From NCBI RefSeq assembly GCF_001598855.1, contig NZ_BCZS01000005.1, forward strand, positions 182,512 to 246,511: a stretch of 64,000 nt of DNA. The letters run 5' to 3'. A model generated the notes under the pieces. It made no database searches. It was not told the origin of the DNA and saw only the letters and a program-made list of their open reading frames with translations. This DNA is from Pluralibacter gergoviae ATCC 33028 = NBRC 105706. GTDB taxonomy: Bacteria > Pseudomonadota > Gammaproteobacteria > Enterobacterales > Enterobacteriaceae. The number at the start of each line of letters is the position of its first letter. Within the stretch, counting starts at the first letter, position 1. Below are positions 8,649-17,958 of this stretch, piece after piece. The position numbers were made by a program, and so were the translations under genes.

Positions 8649-11078
8649 GTGTCCTCTTTGCCCGTTGCCGCTATTCTTCCTGAACTTCTCCAGGCGCTGA
8701 GCGCCGCGCCGCAGGTGCTGCTCAACGCGCCCACCGGCGCCGGTAAGTCCACCTGGCTGCCGCTGCAGATCCTGCGCCAGGGCGGCGTCAGCGGTAAAAT
8801 CATCCTGCTGGAGCCGCGCCGGCTGGCGGCGCGCAACGTCGCCCAGCGGCTGGCGGAGCTGCTCGGCGAGAAGCCCGGCGACACGGTCGGCTACCGGATG
8901 CGGGCCGACACCTGCGTCAGCGACGCCACCCGGCTGGAGGTAGTGACCGAGGGTATTCTGACCCGGATGTTGCAGCAGGACCCCGAGCTGTCCGGCGTCG
9001 GGCTGGTTATTCTCGATGAGTTTCACGAGCGCAGCCTGCAGGCGGATCTGGCGCTGGCGCTGCTGCTCGATGTCCAGCAGGGGCTGCGCGACGATCTGCG
9101 GCTGCTGATTATGTCGGCGACGCTGGACAACGACCGCCTGCGGGCGCTGCTGCCGGACGCGCCGGTGATTGTTTCCGAGGGCAGGGCGTTTCCGGTAGAG
9201 CGCCGCTATCTTTCGCTGCCCGCGCACCAGCGCTTTGACGAGGCGGTAGCGGCCGCCGCCGCCGGGCTGCTGCGCGAAGAGTCCGGTTCGATGCTGCTGT
9301 TTTTGCCCGGCGTCGGCGAAATCCAGCGGGTGCAGGAGCAGCTCGCGTCCCGCGTCGCCGCCGACGTGGTGCTCTGCCCGCTGTACGGCGCGCTGCCGCT
9401 GAGTGAGCAGCGCAAAGCGATTCTGCCCGCCGCAAAGGGCGCGCGCAAAGTGGTGCTGGCGACCAACATCGCCGAAACCAGCCTGACCATCGAGGGGATC
9501 CGCCTGGTGGTCGACTGCGCCCAGGAGCGGGTGGCCCGCTTCGACGCGCGCACCGGCCTCACGCGGCTGGTGACCCAGCGCGTCAGCCAGGCTTCAATGA
9601 CCCAGCGCGCGGGCCGCGCCGGGCGGCTTGAGCCGGGCATCAGCCTGTACCTGGTAGGTAAAGAGCAGGCGGAGCGGGCGGCGGCGCAGGGCGATCCGGA
9701 GATCCTGCACAGCGATCTCAGCGGCCTGCTGATGGAGCTGCTGCAGTGGGGATGTCAGGATCCGGCCCAGCTGAGCTGGCTGGATCTGCCGCCGGAGGCC
9801 AACCTTGCCGCCGCCCGCCGGCTGCTGGCGCAGCTTGGCGCCTTCGACGGCCAGCGCCTCACCGCCGTCGGACAGAAGATGGCCGCGCTCGGCAACGATC
9901 CTCGGCTGGCGGCGATGCTGGCGACGGCGGCAGAGGCCGACGACCGCGCCACGGCGGCAAAGCTGGCGGCCATACTCGAAGAGCCGCCCCGGGGCGGCAG
10001 CGCCGACCTCGGCGCGGCATTTTCCCGCAATCAGCCCAACTGGCAGCAGCGGGCGAAGGCGCTGGTACAGCGCATGAAGGGCGGGGCGGGCGCGCCGGAT
10101 GCCGGACGCATTGCGCCGCTGCTGGCGCGCGGCTTTGCCGACCGCATCGCCCGCCGCCGCGGGCAGGAGGGGCGCTACCAGCTGGCCAACGGCATGGGCG
10201 CGATGCTCGACGCCGACGATGCGCTGGGCCGCCACGAATGGCTCATCGCCCCGCTGCTGCTGCAGGGCAGCCAGTCGCCGGACGCCCGCATCCTGCTGGC
10301 GCTGCCGCTGGATATTGACGCTCTGGCGGCCGATGCGCCGCAGCTGCTCAGCCAGTCGGATACCGTCGAGTGGGACGAGGCCCAGGGCACCCTGAAGGCC
10401 TGGCGCCGCTCGCGCATCGGCCAGCTGACGGTGAAGGTGCAGCCGCTGGCGAAGCCCTCCGAAGAGGAGCTGCACCGGGCGATGCTCAACGGCATTCGCG
10501 ATAAGGGACTCGGGGTGCTTAACTGGACGCCGGAGGCGGAGCAGCTGCGCCTGCGCATCGCCCGCGCGGCGCAGTGGCTGCCGGAGGAGAGCTGGCCCGC
10601 AGTTGACGACGCGGCGCTGCTGGCGGGGCTCGAAGCGTGGCTGCTGCCGCAGATGGGCGGCGTACACTCCCTCAGGGCGCTCAAGGCGCTGAACGTCGCA
10701 CAGGCGCTACAGAGCCTGCTGCCCTGGTCGTTACGTCAACGGCTGGATAGTGAGCTGCCCACGCATTACACTGTGCCCACCGGTAGCCGGATTGCGCTAC
10801 GCTATGACGCTGATAATCCTCCGGTCCTGGCGGTGCGGATGCAGGAGATGTACGGCGAGGCGGCCACGCCGACTGTCGCCTGCGGCCGCGTGCCGCTGGT
10901 GCTGGAGCTGCTGTCGCCCGCCCACCGCCCGCTGCAGGTAACTCGCGATCTGGCGGCGTTCTGGGCGGGAAGCTACCGCGAGGTGCAAAAAGAGATGAAG
11001 GGGCGCTATCCGAAGCACGTCTGGCCGGACGATCCGGCTAATACGGCGCCGACGCGGCGGACGAAGAAGTATTCGTAG
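8649..11078 (+). CDS. hrpB: ATP-dependent helicase HrpB (DEAH-box family)
   Basis: An 809-residue cytoplasmic protein of the DExH/DEAH helicase family. Its physiological role is poorly defined; it is reported to associate with PBP1b, encoded by the next gene. Motifs in order: GAPTGAGKST (Walker A), EPRRLAARN (Ia), ILDEFHERS (DEFH in place of DEAH), SATLDN (III), ATNIAETSLTI, and QRAGRAGR (VI). The HrpB-specific C-terminal domain ends RRTKKYS. The start is placed at GTG 8649 (VSSLPVAA), with GGAG 7 nt upstream. An ATG 19 codons earlier overlaps the -10 element and gives a longer N-terminus than the family norm. Confidence 0.94.
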   Translation: MSSLPVAAILPELLQALSAAPQVLLNAPTGAGKSTWLPLQILRQGGVSGKIILLEPRRLAARNVAQRLAELLGEKPGDTVGYRMRADTCVSDATRLEVVTEGILTRMLQQDPELSGVGLVILDEFHERSLQADLALALLLDVQQGLRDDLRLLIMSATLDNDRLRALLPDAPVIVSEGRAFPVERRYLSLPAHQRFDEAVAAAAAGLLREESGSMLLFLPGVGEIQRVQEQLASRVAADVVLCPLYGALPLSEQRKAILPAAKGARKVVLATNIAETSLTIEGIRLVVDCAQERVARFDARTGLTRLVTQRVSQASMTQRAGRAGRLEPGISLYLVGKEQAERAAAQGDPEILHSDLSGLLMELLQWGCQDPAQLSWLDLPPEANLAAARRLLAQLGAFDGQRLTAVGQKMAALGNDPRLAAMLATAAEADDRATAAKLAAILEEPPRGGSADLGAAFSRNQPNWQQRAKALVQRMKGGAGAPDAGRIAPLLARGFADRIARRRGQEGRYQLANGMGAMLDADDALGRHEWLIAPLLLQGSQSPDARILLALPLDIDALAADAPQLLSQSDTVEWDEAQGTLKAWRRSRIGQLTVKVQPLAKPSEEELHRAMLNGIRDKGLGVLNWTPEAEQLRLRIARAAQWLPEESWPAVDDAALLAGLEAWLLPQMGGVHSLRALKALNVAQALQSLLPWSLRQRLDSELPTHYTVPTGSRIALRYDADNPPVLAVRMQEMYGEAATPTVACGRVPLVLELLSPAHRPLQVTRDLAAFWAGSYREVQKEMKGRYPKHVWPDDPANTAPTRRTKKYS

Positions 11079-11120
11079 CCGGGCCCTTTCACCCGCGGGC
11101 GAGGGTCTGCACAGCCCGCT

Positions 11121-11143
11121 CCCTCTCCTCTCAGGGGAGAGGG
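11121..11143. repeat. GC-rich hairpin after hrpB
   Basis: CCCTCTCC (11121-11128) pairs with GGAGAGGG (11136-11143) around a 7-nt loop, followed by CAGGGCGAGGGGGG. It belongs with the elements at 2013-2047 and 19948-19974 to one small hairpin family. It could end hrpB transcription, but no T-run follows. Confidence 0.55.
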
Positions 11144-11254
11144 GCAGGGCGAGGGGGGAAAACCTCGCCACCATTTTGAGAGATTTCTTCTTCCGCCCGC
11201 GGGCGGAGAACATGAGAATCAGGCGCTTATGCCTGGATATTGCGGAGAGAGAGC

Positions 11255-13783
11255 ATGGCGGGGAATGACCGCGAGCCGATTGGGCGCAAGGGGAAAAAGC
11301 CCGCGCGTCCGGCGAAGCAAAAGGTAAGCCGTCGTCGCCTCAGGGACGATGAGTACGACGACGAGTATGAATACGATGATGAGGATGACGCACCCATGCC
11401 GCGTAAAGGAAAAGGCAAAGGCAACAGGCCGCGCGGCAAGCGCGGCTGGTTCTGGCTGCTGGTCAAACTGGGCATCGTTTTTGCGGTACTGATTGCCATC
11501 TACGGCGTCTACCTGGATCAGAAGATCCGCCACCGCATCGACGGCAAGGTCTGGCAGCTCCCGGCGGCGGTCTATGGCCGGATGGTCAACCTTGAGCCGG
11601 ATATGGCGATCAGTAAAAACGAGATGGTGCGCCTGCTGACGGCGACCCAGTATCGTCAGGTGACTGCGATGACCCGGCCGGGCGAGTTTACCGTCCAGGC
11701 CCACAGCATCGAGATGATCCGCCGCCCGTTCGATTTCCCGGACAGTAAAGAGGGGCAGGTGCGCGCGCGCCTGACGTTCGACGGCGACAGGCTCGAGAGC
11801 ATCACCAACATCGACAACAATCGCCAGTTCGGTTTCTTCCGCCTCGATCCGCGCCTCATTACCATGATGTCGTCGCCCAACGGCGAGCAGCGGCTGTTCG
11901 TGCCGCGCAGCGGCTTCCCGGATCTGCTGGTGGATACGCTTATCGCCACCGAAGACCGCCACTTCTACGAGCATGACGGCATCAGCTTCTACTCGATGGG
12001 GCGCGCGGTGCTGGCGAACCTGATGGCGGGCCGCACGGTGCAGGGGGCGAGTACCCTCACCCAGCAGCTGGTGAAAAACCTGTTCCTGACCAGCGAGCGC
12101 TCCTACTGGCGTAAGGCCAATGAGGCCTACATGGCGCTGATCATGGACGCCCGCTACAGCAAGGACCGCATCCTTGAGCTGTACATGAACGAGGTCTACC
12201 TCGGCCAGAGCGGCGATAACGAGATCCGCGGCTTCCCGCTGGCGAGCCTTTACTACTTCGGCCGCCCGGTCGAGGAGTTGAGCCTTGACCAGCAGGCGCT
12301 GCTTGTCGGCATGGTGAAGGGGGCGTCCATCTATAATCCGTGGCGCAACCCGAAGCTGGCGCTGGAGCGGCGTAACCTGGTGCTGCGCCTGCTGCAGCAG
12401 CAGAAGATCATCGATCAGGAGCTGTACGACATGCTCAGCGCCCGCCCGCTGGGCGTGCAGCCGCGCGGCGGCGTGATCTCCCCGCAGCCTGCCTTTATGC
12501 AGCTGGTGCGCCAGGAGCTGAACGCTAAGCTTGGCGATAAGGTGAAAGATCTTTCCGGCGTGAAGATTTTCACCACCTTTGATTCCGTGGCCCAGGATGC
12601 CGCTGAAAAAGCGGCGACCGAAGGCATTCCGGTGCTCAAGAAGCAGCGCAAGCTGAGCGATCTGGAAACGGCGATGGTGATTGTCGACCGCTACACCGGC
12701 GAAGTCCGGGCGATGGTCGGCGGGGCGGAGCCGCAGTTTGCCGGCTACAACCGCGCCATGCAGGCCCGCCGTTCGATTGGCTCTCTGGCCAAGCCGGCGA
12801 CCTATCTGACGGCGCTGAGCCAGCCGAACAGCTATCGTCTCAACACCTGGATTGCCGATGCGCCGATCACTATTCCGCAGCCCGGCGGCAAGAGCTGGTC
12901 GCCGCAGAACGACGACCACCGCTTCAGCGGCCAGGTGATGCTGGTGGATGCCCTGACGCGTTCGATGAACGTCCCGACCGTTAATCTCGGCCTGGCGCTG
13001 GGGCTGCCGGCGGTGACCGATACCTGGCAGAAGCTGGGCGTGCCGAAAGATCAGCTGCATCCGGTCCCGGCCATGCTGCTCGGGGCGCTCAACCTGACGC
13101 CGATTGAAGTGGCGCAGGCGTTCCAGACTATCGCCAGCGGCGGTAACCGCGCGCCGCTGTCGGCGCTGCGTTCGGTGATCGCCGAGGACGGCACGGTGCT
13201 CTATCAGAGCTATCCGCAGGCCGAGCGTGCGGTACCGGCCCAGGCGGCGTACATGACGCTGTGGACCATGCAGCAGGTGGTTCAGCGCGGCACCGGCCGC
13301 CAGCTGGGGGCGAAATACCCCGGCCTGCACCTGGCGGGGAAAACCGGGACCACCAACAATAATGTCGATACCTGGTTCGCCGGCATCGACGGGCGTGAAG
13401 TGGCTATCACCTGGGTGGGCCGCGATAATAACCAGCCGACGAAGCTGTACGGCGCCAGCGGGGCGATGTCTATCTATCAGCGCTACCTGGCGAACCAGTC
13501 GCCGATCCCGCTGGATCTGACGCCGCCGGAGGATATCGTCAATATGGGCGTCGATGACGGCGGCAACTTCGTCTGCGGCGGCGGCGGGATGCGCCAGCTG
13601 CCGGTCTGGACCACCAATCCGGACGCGCTCTGCCAGCAGAGTCAGCCGCAGCAGCAGAGCGGCAATCCGTTCGATCAGTCTTCTCAGCCGCAGCAGCCGC
13701 AACAGCAGCAACAGCAGCAGCCGGAGAAAGAGAAGAGCGACGGCGTTGCCGGCTGGATCAAGGATATGTTCGGCGGTAACTGA
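11255..13783 (+). CDS. mrcB: Penicillin-binding protein 1B
   Basis: An 842-residue bifunctional class A PBP. It polymerises lipid II into glycan strands (glycosyltransferase) and cross-links peptides (DD-transpeptidase) at the periplasmic face of the inner membrane, activated by LpoB. Order: acidic and basic cytoplasmic tail; one membrane helix near residues 65-87 ([20 protein letters not shown]); UB2H domain; GT51 domain with catalytic Glu233 in [12 protein letters not shown]; transpeptidase with Ser510 (SLAK), SMN and KTGTT. The start MAGNDREP is preceded by GGAGAGAGAG. An internal ATG at 11396 (MPRKGKG) matches the start of the short gamma form in E. coli. The C-terminus has a Gln/Pro-rich tract encoded by repeated CAG and CCG codons. 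Confidence 0.98.
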   Translation: MAGNDREPIGRKGKKPARPAKQKVSRRRLRDDEYDDEYEYDDEDDAPMPRKGKGKGNRPRGKRGWFWLLVKLGIVFAVLIAIYGVYLDQKIRHRIDGKVWQLPAAVYGRMVNLEPDMAISKNEMVRLLTATQYRQVTAMTRPGEFTVQAHSIEMIRRPFDFPDSKEGQVRARLTFDGDRLESITNIDNNRQFGFFRLDPRLITMMSSPNGEQRLFVPRSGFPDLLVDTLIATEDRHFYEHDGISFYSMGRAVLANLMAGRTVQGASTLTQQLVKNLFLTSERSYWRKANEAYMALIMDARYSKDRILELYMNEVYLGQSGDNEIRGFPLASLYYFGRPVEELSLDQQALLVGMVKGASIYNPWRNPKLALERRNLVLRLLQQQKIIDQELYDMLSARPLGVQPRGGVISPQPAFMQLVRQELNAKLGDKVKDLSGVKIFTTFDSVAQDAAEKAATEGIPVLKKQRKLSDLETAMVIVDRYTGEVRAMVGGAEPQFAGYNRAMQARRSIGSLAKPATYLTALSQPNSYRLNTWIADAPITIPQPGGKSWSPQNDDHRFSGQVMLVDALTRSMNVPTVNLGLALGLPAVTDTWQKLGVPKDQLHPVPAMLLGALNLTPIEVAQAFQTIASGGNRAPLSALRSVIAEDGTVLYQSYPQAERAVPAQAAYMTLWTMQQVVQRGTGRQLGAKYPGLHLAGKTGTTNNNVDTWFAGIDGREVAITWVGRDNNQPTKLYGASGAMSIYQRYLANQSPIPLDLTPPEDIVNMGVDDGGNFVCGGGGMRQLPVWTTNPDALCQQSQPQQQSGNPFDQSSQPQQPQQQQQQQPEKEKSDGVAGWIKDMFGGN

Positions 13784-13796
13784 TAGTCCCCTTCAG

Positions 13797-13836
13797 GCCT
13801 GCCCCCGCCGCTGACGGCGTGGGCAGGCTTTTTTTT
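13797..13836 (+). terminator. Rho-independent terminator of mrcB
   Basis: Outer arms GCCTGCCC (13797-13804) and GGGCAGGC (13821-13828), inner arms CGCCG and CGGCG with loop CTGA, followed directly by eight Ts (13829-13836). A textbook intrinsic terminator. Confidence 0.93.
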
Positions 13837-13965
13837 GGCCGTAATACTGCCTCACTACGCCTTCTTAAGGCCTATTCAAAAAGTGGTTATTTCCTGAACC
13901 CTCAGTAAGCGCGGGGTGGTCTTGTGCTTGCTATCACAAACGCGCTTCGCCTATTATCGCGCTGG

Positions 13966-13984
13966 CATAATAATAATTATCGTT
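13966..13984 (+). promoter_or_regulatory. Fur-box-like operator upstream of fhuA
   Basis: The 19-mer beginning CATAATAATAATTATC matches the GATAATGATAATCATTATC consensus at 13 of 19 positions, with both leading ATAAT blocks intact. It lies 38-56 bp before the fhuA ATG and overlaps a -10-like CATAAT (13966-13971). This fits the known repression of fhu genes by iron-bound Fur. Confidence 0.75.
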
Positions 13985-14021
13985 CACGTTCTTGTTCATC
14001 CAACTCCATCAGAGAAGCATC

Positions 14022-16223
14022 ATGGCGCGTCACAACACTATTAATACCCCTTTGCGCAGGCTTGCGGTCGTCGTGGCTACCGCTGCGGGCAGCATGTCCT
14101 GGTATGCCCAGGCAGCGGATACAGCCAAAAAAGAGGAAACCCTCGTCGTTACCGCCGCCGCGCCGCAAGAGAGCGCCTGGGGACCGGCGCCGACTATCGC
14201 GGCCAAGCGCACCGCGACCGCCACCAAAACCGATACGCCGATTGAGAAGACCCCGCAGTCGATTTCCGTGGTGACGCGCCAGGAGATGGATATGCGCCAG
14301 CCGGAAACGGTAAAAGAGGCGCTGAGCTATACGCCGGGCGTGTTTGCAACCCGCGGCAGTTCGAATACTTATGATGTGGTGTCGATTCGCGGCTTTACCT
14401 CGCCGACCACGGTGAACACCAATCAGTACCTGGACGGCATTAAGCTGCAGGGCAATAACTACTCTGAAGTGTCGATGGATCCGTGGTTTCTGGAGCGCGT
14501 GGAGCTGATGCGCGGTCCGGTATCGGTACTGTACGGTAACAGTAACCCCGGCGGCGTGGTAAGTATGGTCAGCAAGCGGCCGACCACTGAACCGCTGCGC
14601 GTGATCCAGTTTAAAGCGGGCTCCCACAGCCTGTGGCAGACCGGCTTTGACTTCAGCGATGCGCTGGATGACGATGGCGTCTGGTCCTACCGCCTGACCG
14701 GGCTCGGCAAGCAGGAGAATGCTCAGCAGAATGGCGTTCAGTCGAAACGCTATGCTATCGCGCCCTCGTTCAGCTGGCGTCCGGATGCCAATACCGACTT
14801 TACCTTCCTGAGCAACTTCCAGAGCGATCCGGAAGCGGGCTACTACGGCTGGCTGCCGCGCCAGGGCACCGTGGTGCCGTACGTGGACGCCAACGGCAAT
14901 TCGCACAAGCTGCCGAAGGATTTCAACGAGGGCGATCCGGACAATAAGATGGAGCGCCGCCAGCAGATGGTGGGCTACGCCTTCAGCCACGCCTTTAATG
15001 ACACCTTTACCGTGCGCCAGAATCTGCGCTATACGCGGGTGCATACGCTGTATCGCTCGGTATACGGCAACGGCTATATCGCGCCGCAGCAAATTTCCCG
15101 TGCCTACGTTCGCTCGGATGAAGATCTGGCTGATTTTAACGTCGATACTCAGCTGCAGAGCAAGTTTGATACCGGGGCCGTGGAGCATACGCTGTTGACG
15201 GGCGTGGACTATATACGCAGCCGCAATGACGTTGATGCGATGTACGGCTCTGCCGATCCGATTGATATGCGCCATCCGGGCAGCGGAAAAGCCAATATTG
15301 TGCCTAACTTCCCCTATCAGGTATTGAATCGCCTGGAGCAGACCGGTCTGTATATTCAAGATCAGGCAGAGTGGGAGAAGTGGGTACTTACGCTTGGTGG
15401 ACGCTATGATTTTCTGAAAACCAGCGTGTTTAGCCGCGCCAGCGACTCACGAGATTTAAACCGTGATGAAGCATTTACCTGGCGCGGAGGCCTGAACTAT
15501 CTATTCGAAAATGGCATCACCCCCTATTTCAGCTATAGCGAATCCTTCGAACCGAATGCTGGTCGCTCCTACGAACAAAAAGCGTTCGATCCTTCACGCG
15601 GTAAGCAGTATGAGGCAGGCGTTAAATACCTTCCTAAAGATATGCCGGTTAGCCTGACTGCATCTGTGTTTCAGATTAAGAAAGACAAAAACCTGACGTC
15701 TGACCCGAATCCGGATCCAAACCGCATTGGTTTTAGTGTTCAGGGCGGTAAAATCCGCTCGCGCGGCCTTGAGCTGGAAGCTAAAGCGGCGCTGACGGCC
15801 AACGTCAATCTGACGGCAGCCTATAGCTATACCGATGTTAAGTATACTGAAGACAATACCTACGATAATAAGCGTCCTGCCGAAGTCCCGCGTAATATGG
15901 CGTCGCTGTGGGCGGACTACACCTTCCACGAAACTGCGCTTAGCGGGTTAACTGTTGGCGCCGGGGGCCGCTATGTAGGCTCATCATCCAGCTTCTACAC
16001 TACGGGTGAAAAGACCAACAAGTCCTTTAACGTCTCCAGCTACACCGTGGCCGACGCGACCATTAAGTACGACCTTGCGCGCCTCGGCCTGCCCGGCTCT
16101 TCGGTGGGCGTTAACGTGAATAACCTGTTCAACCGCAAATACGTCTCCAGCTGCTATCGCGATTACGCGTGCTACTGGGGCGCCGAGCGTCAGATAACCG
16201 GTACAGCCACCTTTAGTTTCTAA
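14022..16223 (+). CDS. fhuA: FhuA, ferrichrome outer-membrane TonB-dependent receptor
   Basis: A 733-residue outer-membrane protein for uptake of ferric hydroxamates; in E. coli it is also the receptor for phages T1, T5 and phi80, colicin M and microcin J25. It has a signal peptide ending YAQA, a TonB box (EETLVVTAA), a plug domain (PQSISVVTRQEM, LMRGPVSVLYG) and a 22-strand barrel ending in the C-terminal aromatic FSF. The N-terminus MARHNT is the family start. Relative to E. coli, the long cysteine-bearing extracellular loop 4 is much shorter (around GNGYIAPQQISRAY); the C-terminal cysteine pair (SSCYRDYACYW) is kept. Codons from about 15340 to 15900 are visibly less GC-rich than the flanks. 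Confidence 0.95.
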   Translation: MARHNTINTPLRRLAVVVATAAGSMSWYAQAADTAKKEETLVVTAAAPQESAWGPAPTIAAKRTATATKTDTPIEKTPQSISVVTRQEMDMRQPETVKEALSYTPGVFATRGSSNTYDVVSIRGFTSPTTVNTNQYLDGIKLQGNNYSEVSMDPWFLERVELMRGPVSVLYGNSNPGGVVSMVSKRPTTEPLRVIQFKAGSHSLWQTGFDFSDALDDDGVWSYRLTGLGKQENAQQNGVQSKRYAIAPSFSWRPDANTDFTFLSNFQSDPEAGYYGWLPRQGTVVPYVDANGNSHKLPKDFNEGDPDNKMERRQQMVGYAFSHAFNDTFTVRQNLRYTRVHTLYRSVYGNGYIAPQQISRAYVRSDEDLADFNVDTQLQSKFDTGAVEHTLLTGVDYIRSRNDVDAMYGSADPIDMRHPGSGKANIVPNFPYQVLNRLEQTGLYIQDQAEWEKWVLTLGGRYDFLKTSVFSRASDSRDLNRDEAFTWRGGLNYLFENGITPYFSYSESFEPNAGRSYEQKAFDPSRGKQYEAGVKYLPKDMPVSLTASVFQIKKDKNLTSDPNPDPNRIGFSVQGGKIRSRGLELEAKAALTANVNLTAAYSYTDVKYTEDNTYDNKRPAEVPRNMASLWADYTFHETALSGLTVGAGGRYVGSSSSFYTTGEKTNKSFNVSSYTVADATIKYDLARLGLPGSSVGVNVNNLFNRKYVSSCYRDYACYWGAERQITGTATFSF

Positions 16224-16232
16224 CCTGCTGAC

Positions 16233-16251
16233 GGGCGCGCCTGGCGCGCCC
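16233..16251 (+). terminator. Perfect GC palindrome between fhuA and fhuC
   Basis: GGGCGCGCC (16233-16241) and GGCGCGCCC (16243-16251) are exact inverted repeats around one T, and CTTTAC follows. It lies 10 bp after the fhuA stop and 22 bp before fhuC. It could act as a partial terminator or stabilise the 3' end of fhuA mRNA, so that receptor message exceeds transporter message. The T-run is short. Confidence 0.6.
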
Positions 16252-16273
16252 TTTACTACGTTGGGCCGCTATT

Positions 16274-17068
16274 TTGCATAACATCCCCCGCTCGCAAACC
16301 ACCTTCACCCTGCGCGACGTCACCTTCCGCGTACCGGACCGCACGCTGCTGCACCCGCTGTCGATTGCTTTTCCGGCGGGTAAGGTCACCGGCCTTATTG
16401 GCCACAACGGCTCCGGCAAATCGACGCTGCTGAAGATGCTCGGCCGCCACCAGCCGCCGTCGGAGGGCGAGATCCTGCTCGACGCCCAGCCGCTGGCGAG
16501 CTGGAGCAGCAAATCCTTTGCCCGCAAAGTCGCCTATCTGCCGCAGCAGCTTCCGCCGGCGGAGGGGATGACCGTGCGTGAGCTGGTGGCGATTGGCCGC
16601 TATCCGTGGCACGGCGCGCTGGGCCGCTTCGGCGCGCCCGACCGGGAGAAAGTCGAGGAGGCGATCGCGCTGGTGGGCCTTAAGCCGCTGGCGGGGCGGC
16701 TGGTGGACAGCCTCTCCGGCGGCGAGCGCCAGCGGGCGTGGATAGCGATGCTGGTGGCCCAGGACAGCCGCTGCCTGCTGCTCGATGAGCCGACGTCGGC
16801 GCTGGATATCGCCCACCAGGTGGATGTCCTGGCGCTGGTGCACCGCCTCAGCCAGCAGCGCGGGCTGACCGTGATTGCCGTGCTGCACGACATCAATATG
16901 GCGGCGCGCTACTGCGACTATCTGGTGGCCCTGCGCGGCGGCAAGCTTATCGCTCAGGGCGAGCCGGCGGCCATCATGCGCGGCGAAACCCTGGAGCAGA
17001 TCTACGGCATTCCGATGGGGATCCTGCCGCATCCCGCGGGCGCGGCCCCGGTGAGCTTTGTTCTCTGA
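16274..17068 (+). CDS. fhuC: FhuC, ATPase of the ferric hydroxamate ABC importer
   Basis: A 264-residue cytoplasmic ATP-binding protein that powers ferrichrome import through FhuB. Walker A GHNGSGKST, Q-loop LPQQLPPAEGM, signature LSGGERQR, Walker B CLLLDEPTSALD and switch histidine in AVLHDINMAA are all present. The core is nearly identical to E. coli FhuC. There is no ATG at the expected position: the best start is TTG at 16274 (M-HNIPRSQTTF), with no convincing Shine-Dalgarno; an ATT at 16271 would give exactly the E. coli N-terminal length. Translation may be coupled to fhuA. The stop overlaps the fhuD start (TGATG). Confidence 0.95.
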   Translation: MHNIPRSQTTFTLRDVTFRVPDRTLLHPLSIAFPAGKVTGLIGHNGSGKSTLLKMLGRHQPPSEGEILLDAQPLASWSSKSFARKVAYLPQQLPPAEGMTVRELVAIGRYPWHGALGRFGAPDREKVEEAIALVGLKPLAGRLVDSLSGGERQRAWIAMLVAQDSRCLLLDEPTSALDIAHQVDVLALVHRLSQQRGLTVIAVLHDINMAARYCDYLVALRGGKLIAQGEPAAIMRGETLEQIYGIPMGILPHPAGAAPVSFVL

Positions 17069-17958
17069 TGAATGATGCCTTTGCAATAAACCGCCGCCGC
17101 CTGCTGGCGGCAATGGCCCTCTCTCCGCTGCTCTGGCGGGCGGGCGTCGCCCGCGCCGCCGCCCCGGATCTGCGGCGCATCGTGGCCCTCGAGTGGCTGC
17201 CGGTGGAGCTGCTGCTGGCTCTCGGCGTGATGCCTTACGGCGTCGCCGACGTGCCCAACTACCGGCTGTGGGTCAACGAGCCCGCGCTTGCCGACTCGGT
17301 TATCGACGTCGGGCTGCGCACGGAGCCGAATCTTGAGCTGCTGACCGAGCTGAAGCCCTCTTATCTCTTCTGGTCCGCGGGCTACGGCCCGGCTGAGACG
17401 ACGCTGGCGCGCATTGCGCCGGGGCGCGGCGTTAACTTCAGCGACGGTAAGCAGCCGCTGCTGCTGGCCCGTCGCTCGCTGCTGGAGATGGGCCAGCTGC
17501 TCGGGCTGGAGAGCCGGGCCCGGCAGCACCTTGACGACTTCGATCGGTTTGTGGCCGCGCACCGGCCGCGCTTTGCCGGGCGTGGTTCGCGCCCGCTGCT
17601 GATGATTTCGCTCCTCGATCCCCGCCACGCGCTGGTATTTGGCCCCAACAGCCTGTTCCAGCCGCTCCTCGACGATTTCGGTATCGTCAACGCCTGGCAG
17701 GGCGAGACCAACTTCTGGGGCAGCGAAGTGGTGGGCATTGACCGGCTGGGCGGGTTTAAAGATGCCGATGTCATCTGCTTCGACCACGGCAACGAGGGCG
17801 ATATGCGCGCGCTGTCGGCATCGCCGCTGTGGCAGGCGATGCCGTTCGTTCGCCGGGGCCGCCTGCAGCGGGCGCCGGCGGTGTGGTTTTACGGCGCAAC
17901 CCTGTCGGCGATGCGCTTTATCCGCATTCTGGACCGGGCGCTGGGAGGCCAGCCATGA
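17068..17958 (+). CDS. fhuD: FhuD, periplasmic ferric hydroxamate-binding protein
   Basis: A 296-residue type III periplasmic binding protein that takes ferrichrome, coprogen or aerobactin from FhuA and hands it to FhuB. The N-terminus NRRRLLAAMALSPLLW is a twin-arginine (Tat) signal peptide as in E. coli FhuD, with cleavage after an ARA-type site near residue 30. Conserved parts include RIVALEWLPVELLLALG, VGLRTEPNLELL, GPNSLFQ and PAVWFYGATLSAM. It overlaps fhuC by 1 base and fhuB by 4 bases, showing tight translational coupling. Confidence 0.97.
   Translation: MNDAFAINRRRLLAAMALSPLLWRAGVARAAAPDLRRIVALEWLPVELLLALGVMPYGVADVPNYRLWVNEPALADSVIDVGLRTEPNLELLTELKPSYLFWSAGYGPAETTLARIAPGRGVNFSDGKQPLLLARRSLLEMGQLLGLESRARQHLDDFDRFVAAHRPRFAGRGSRPLLMISLLDPRHALVFGPNSLFQPLLDDFGIVNAWQGETNFWGSEVVGIDRLGGFKDADVICFDHGNEGDMRALSASPLWQAMPFVRRGRLQRAPAVWFYGATLSAMRFIRILDRALGGQP

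Noticed and set aside
11219..13711. An 830-codon open frame on the minus strand opposite mrcB
   Set aside because: It mirrors the PBP1b codons in a GC-rich gene; the product is Arg/His/Leu-rich with no recognisable domain, and mrcB is unambiguous.
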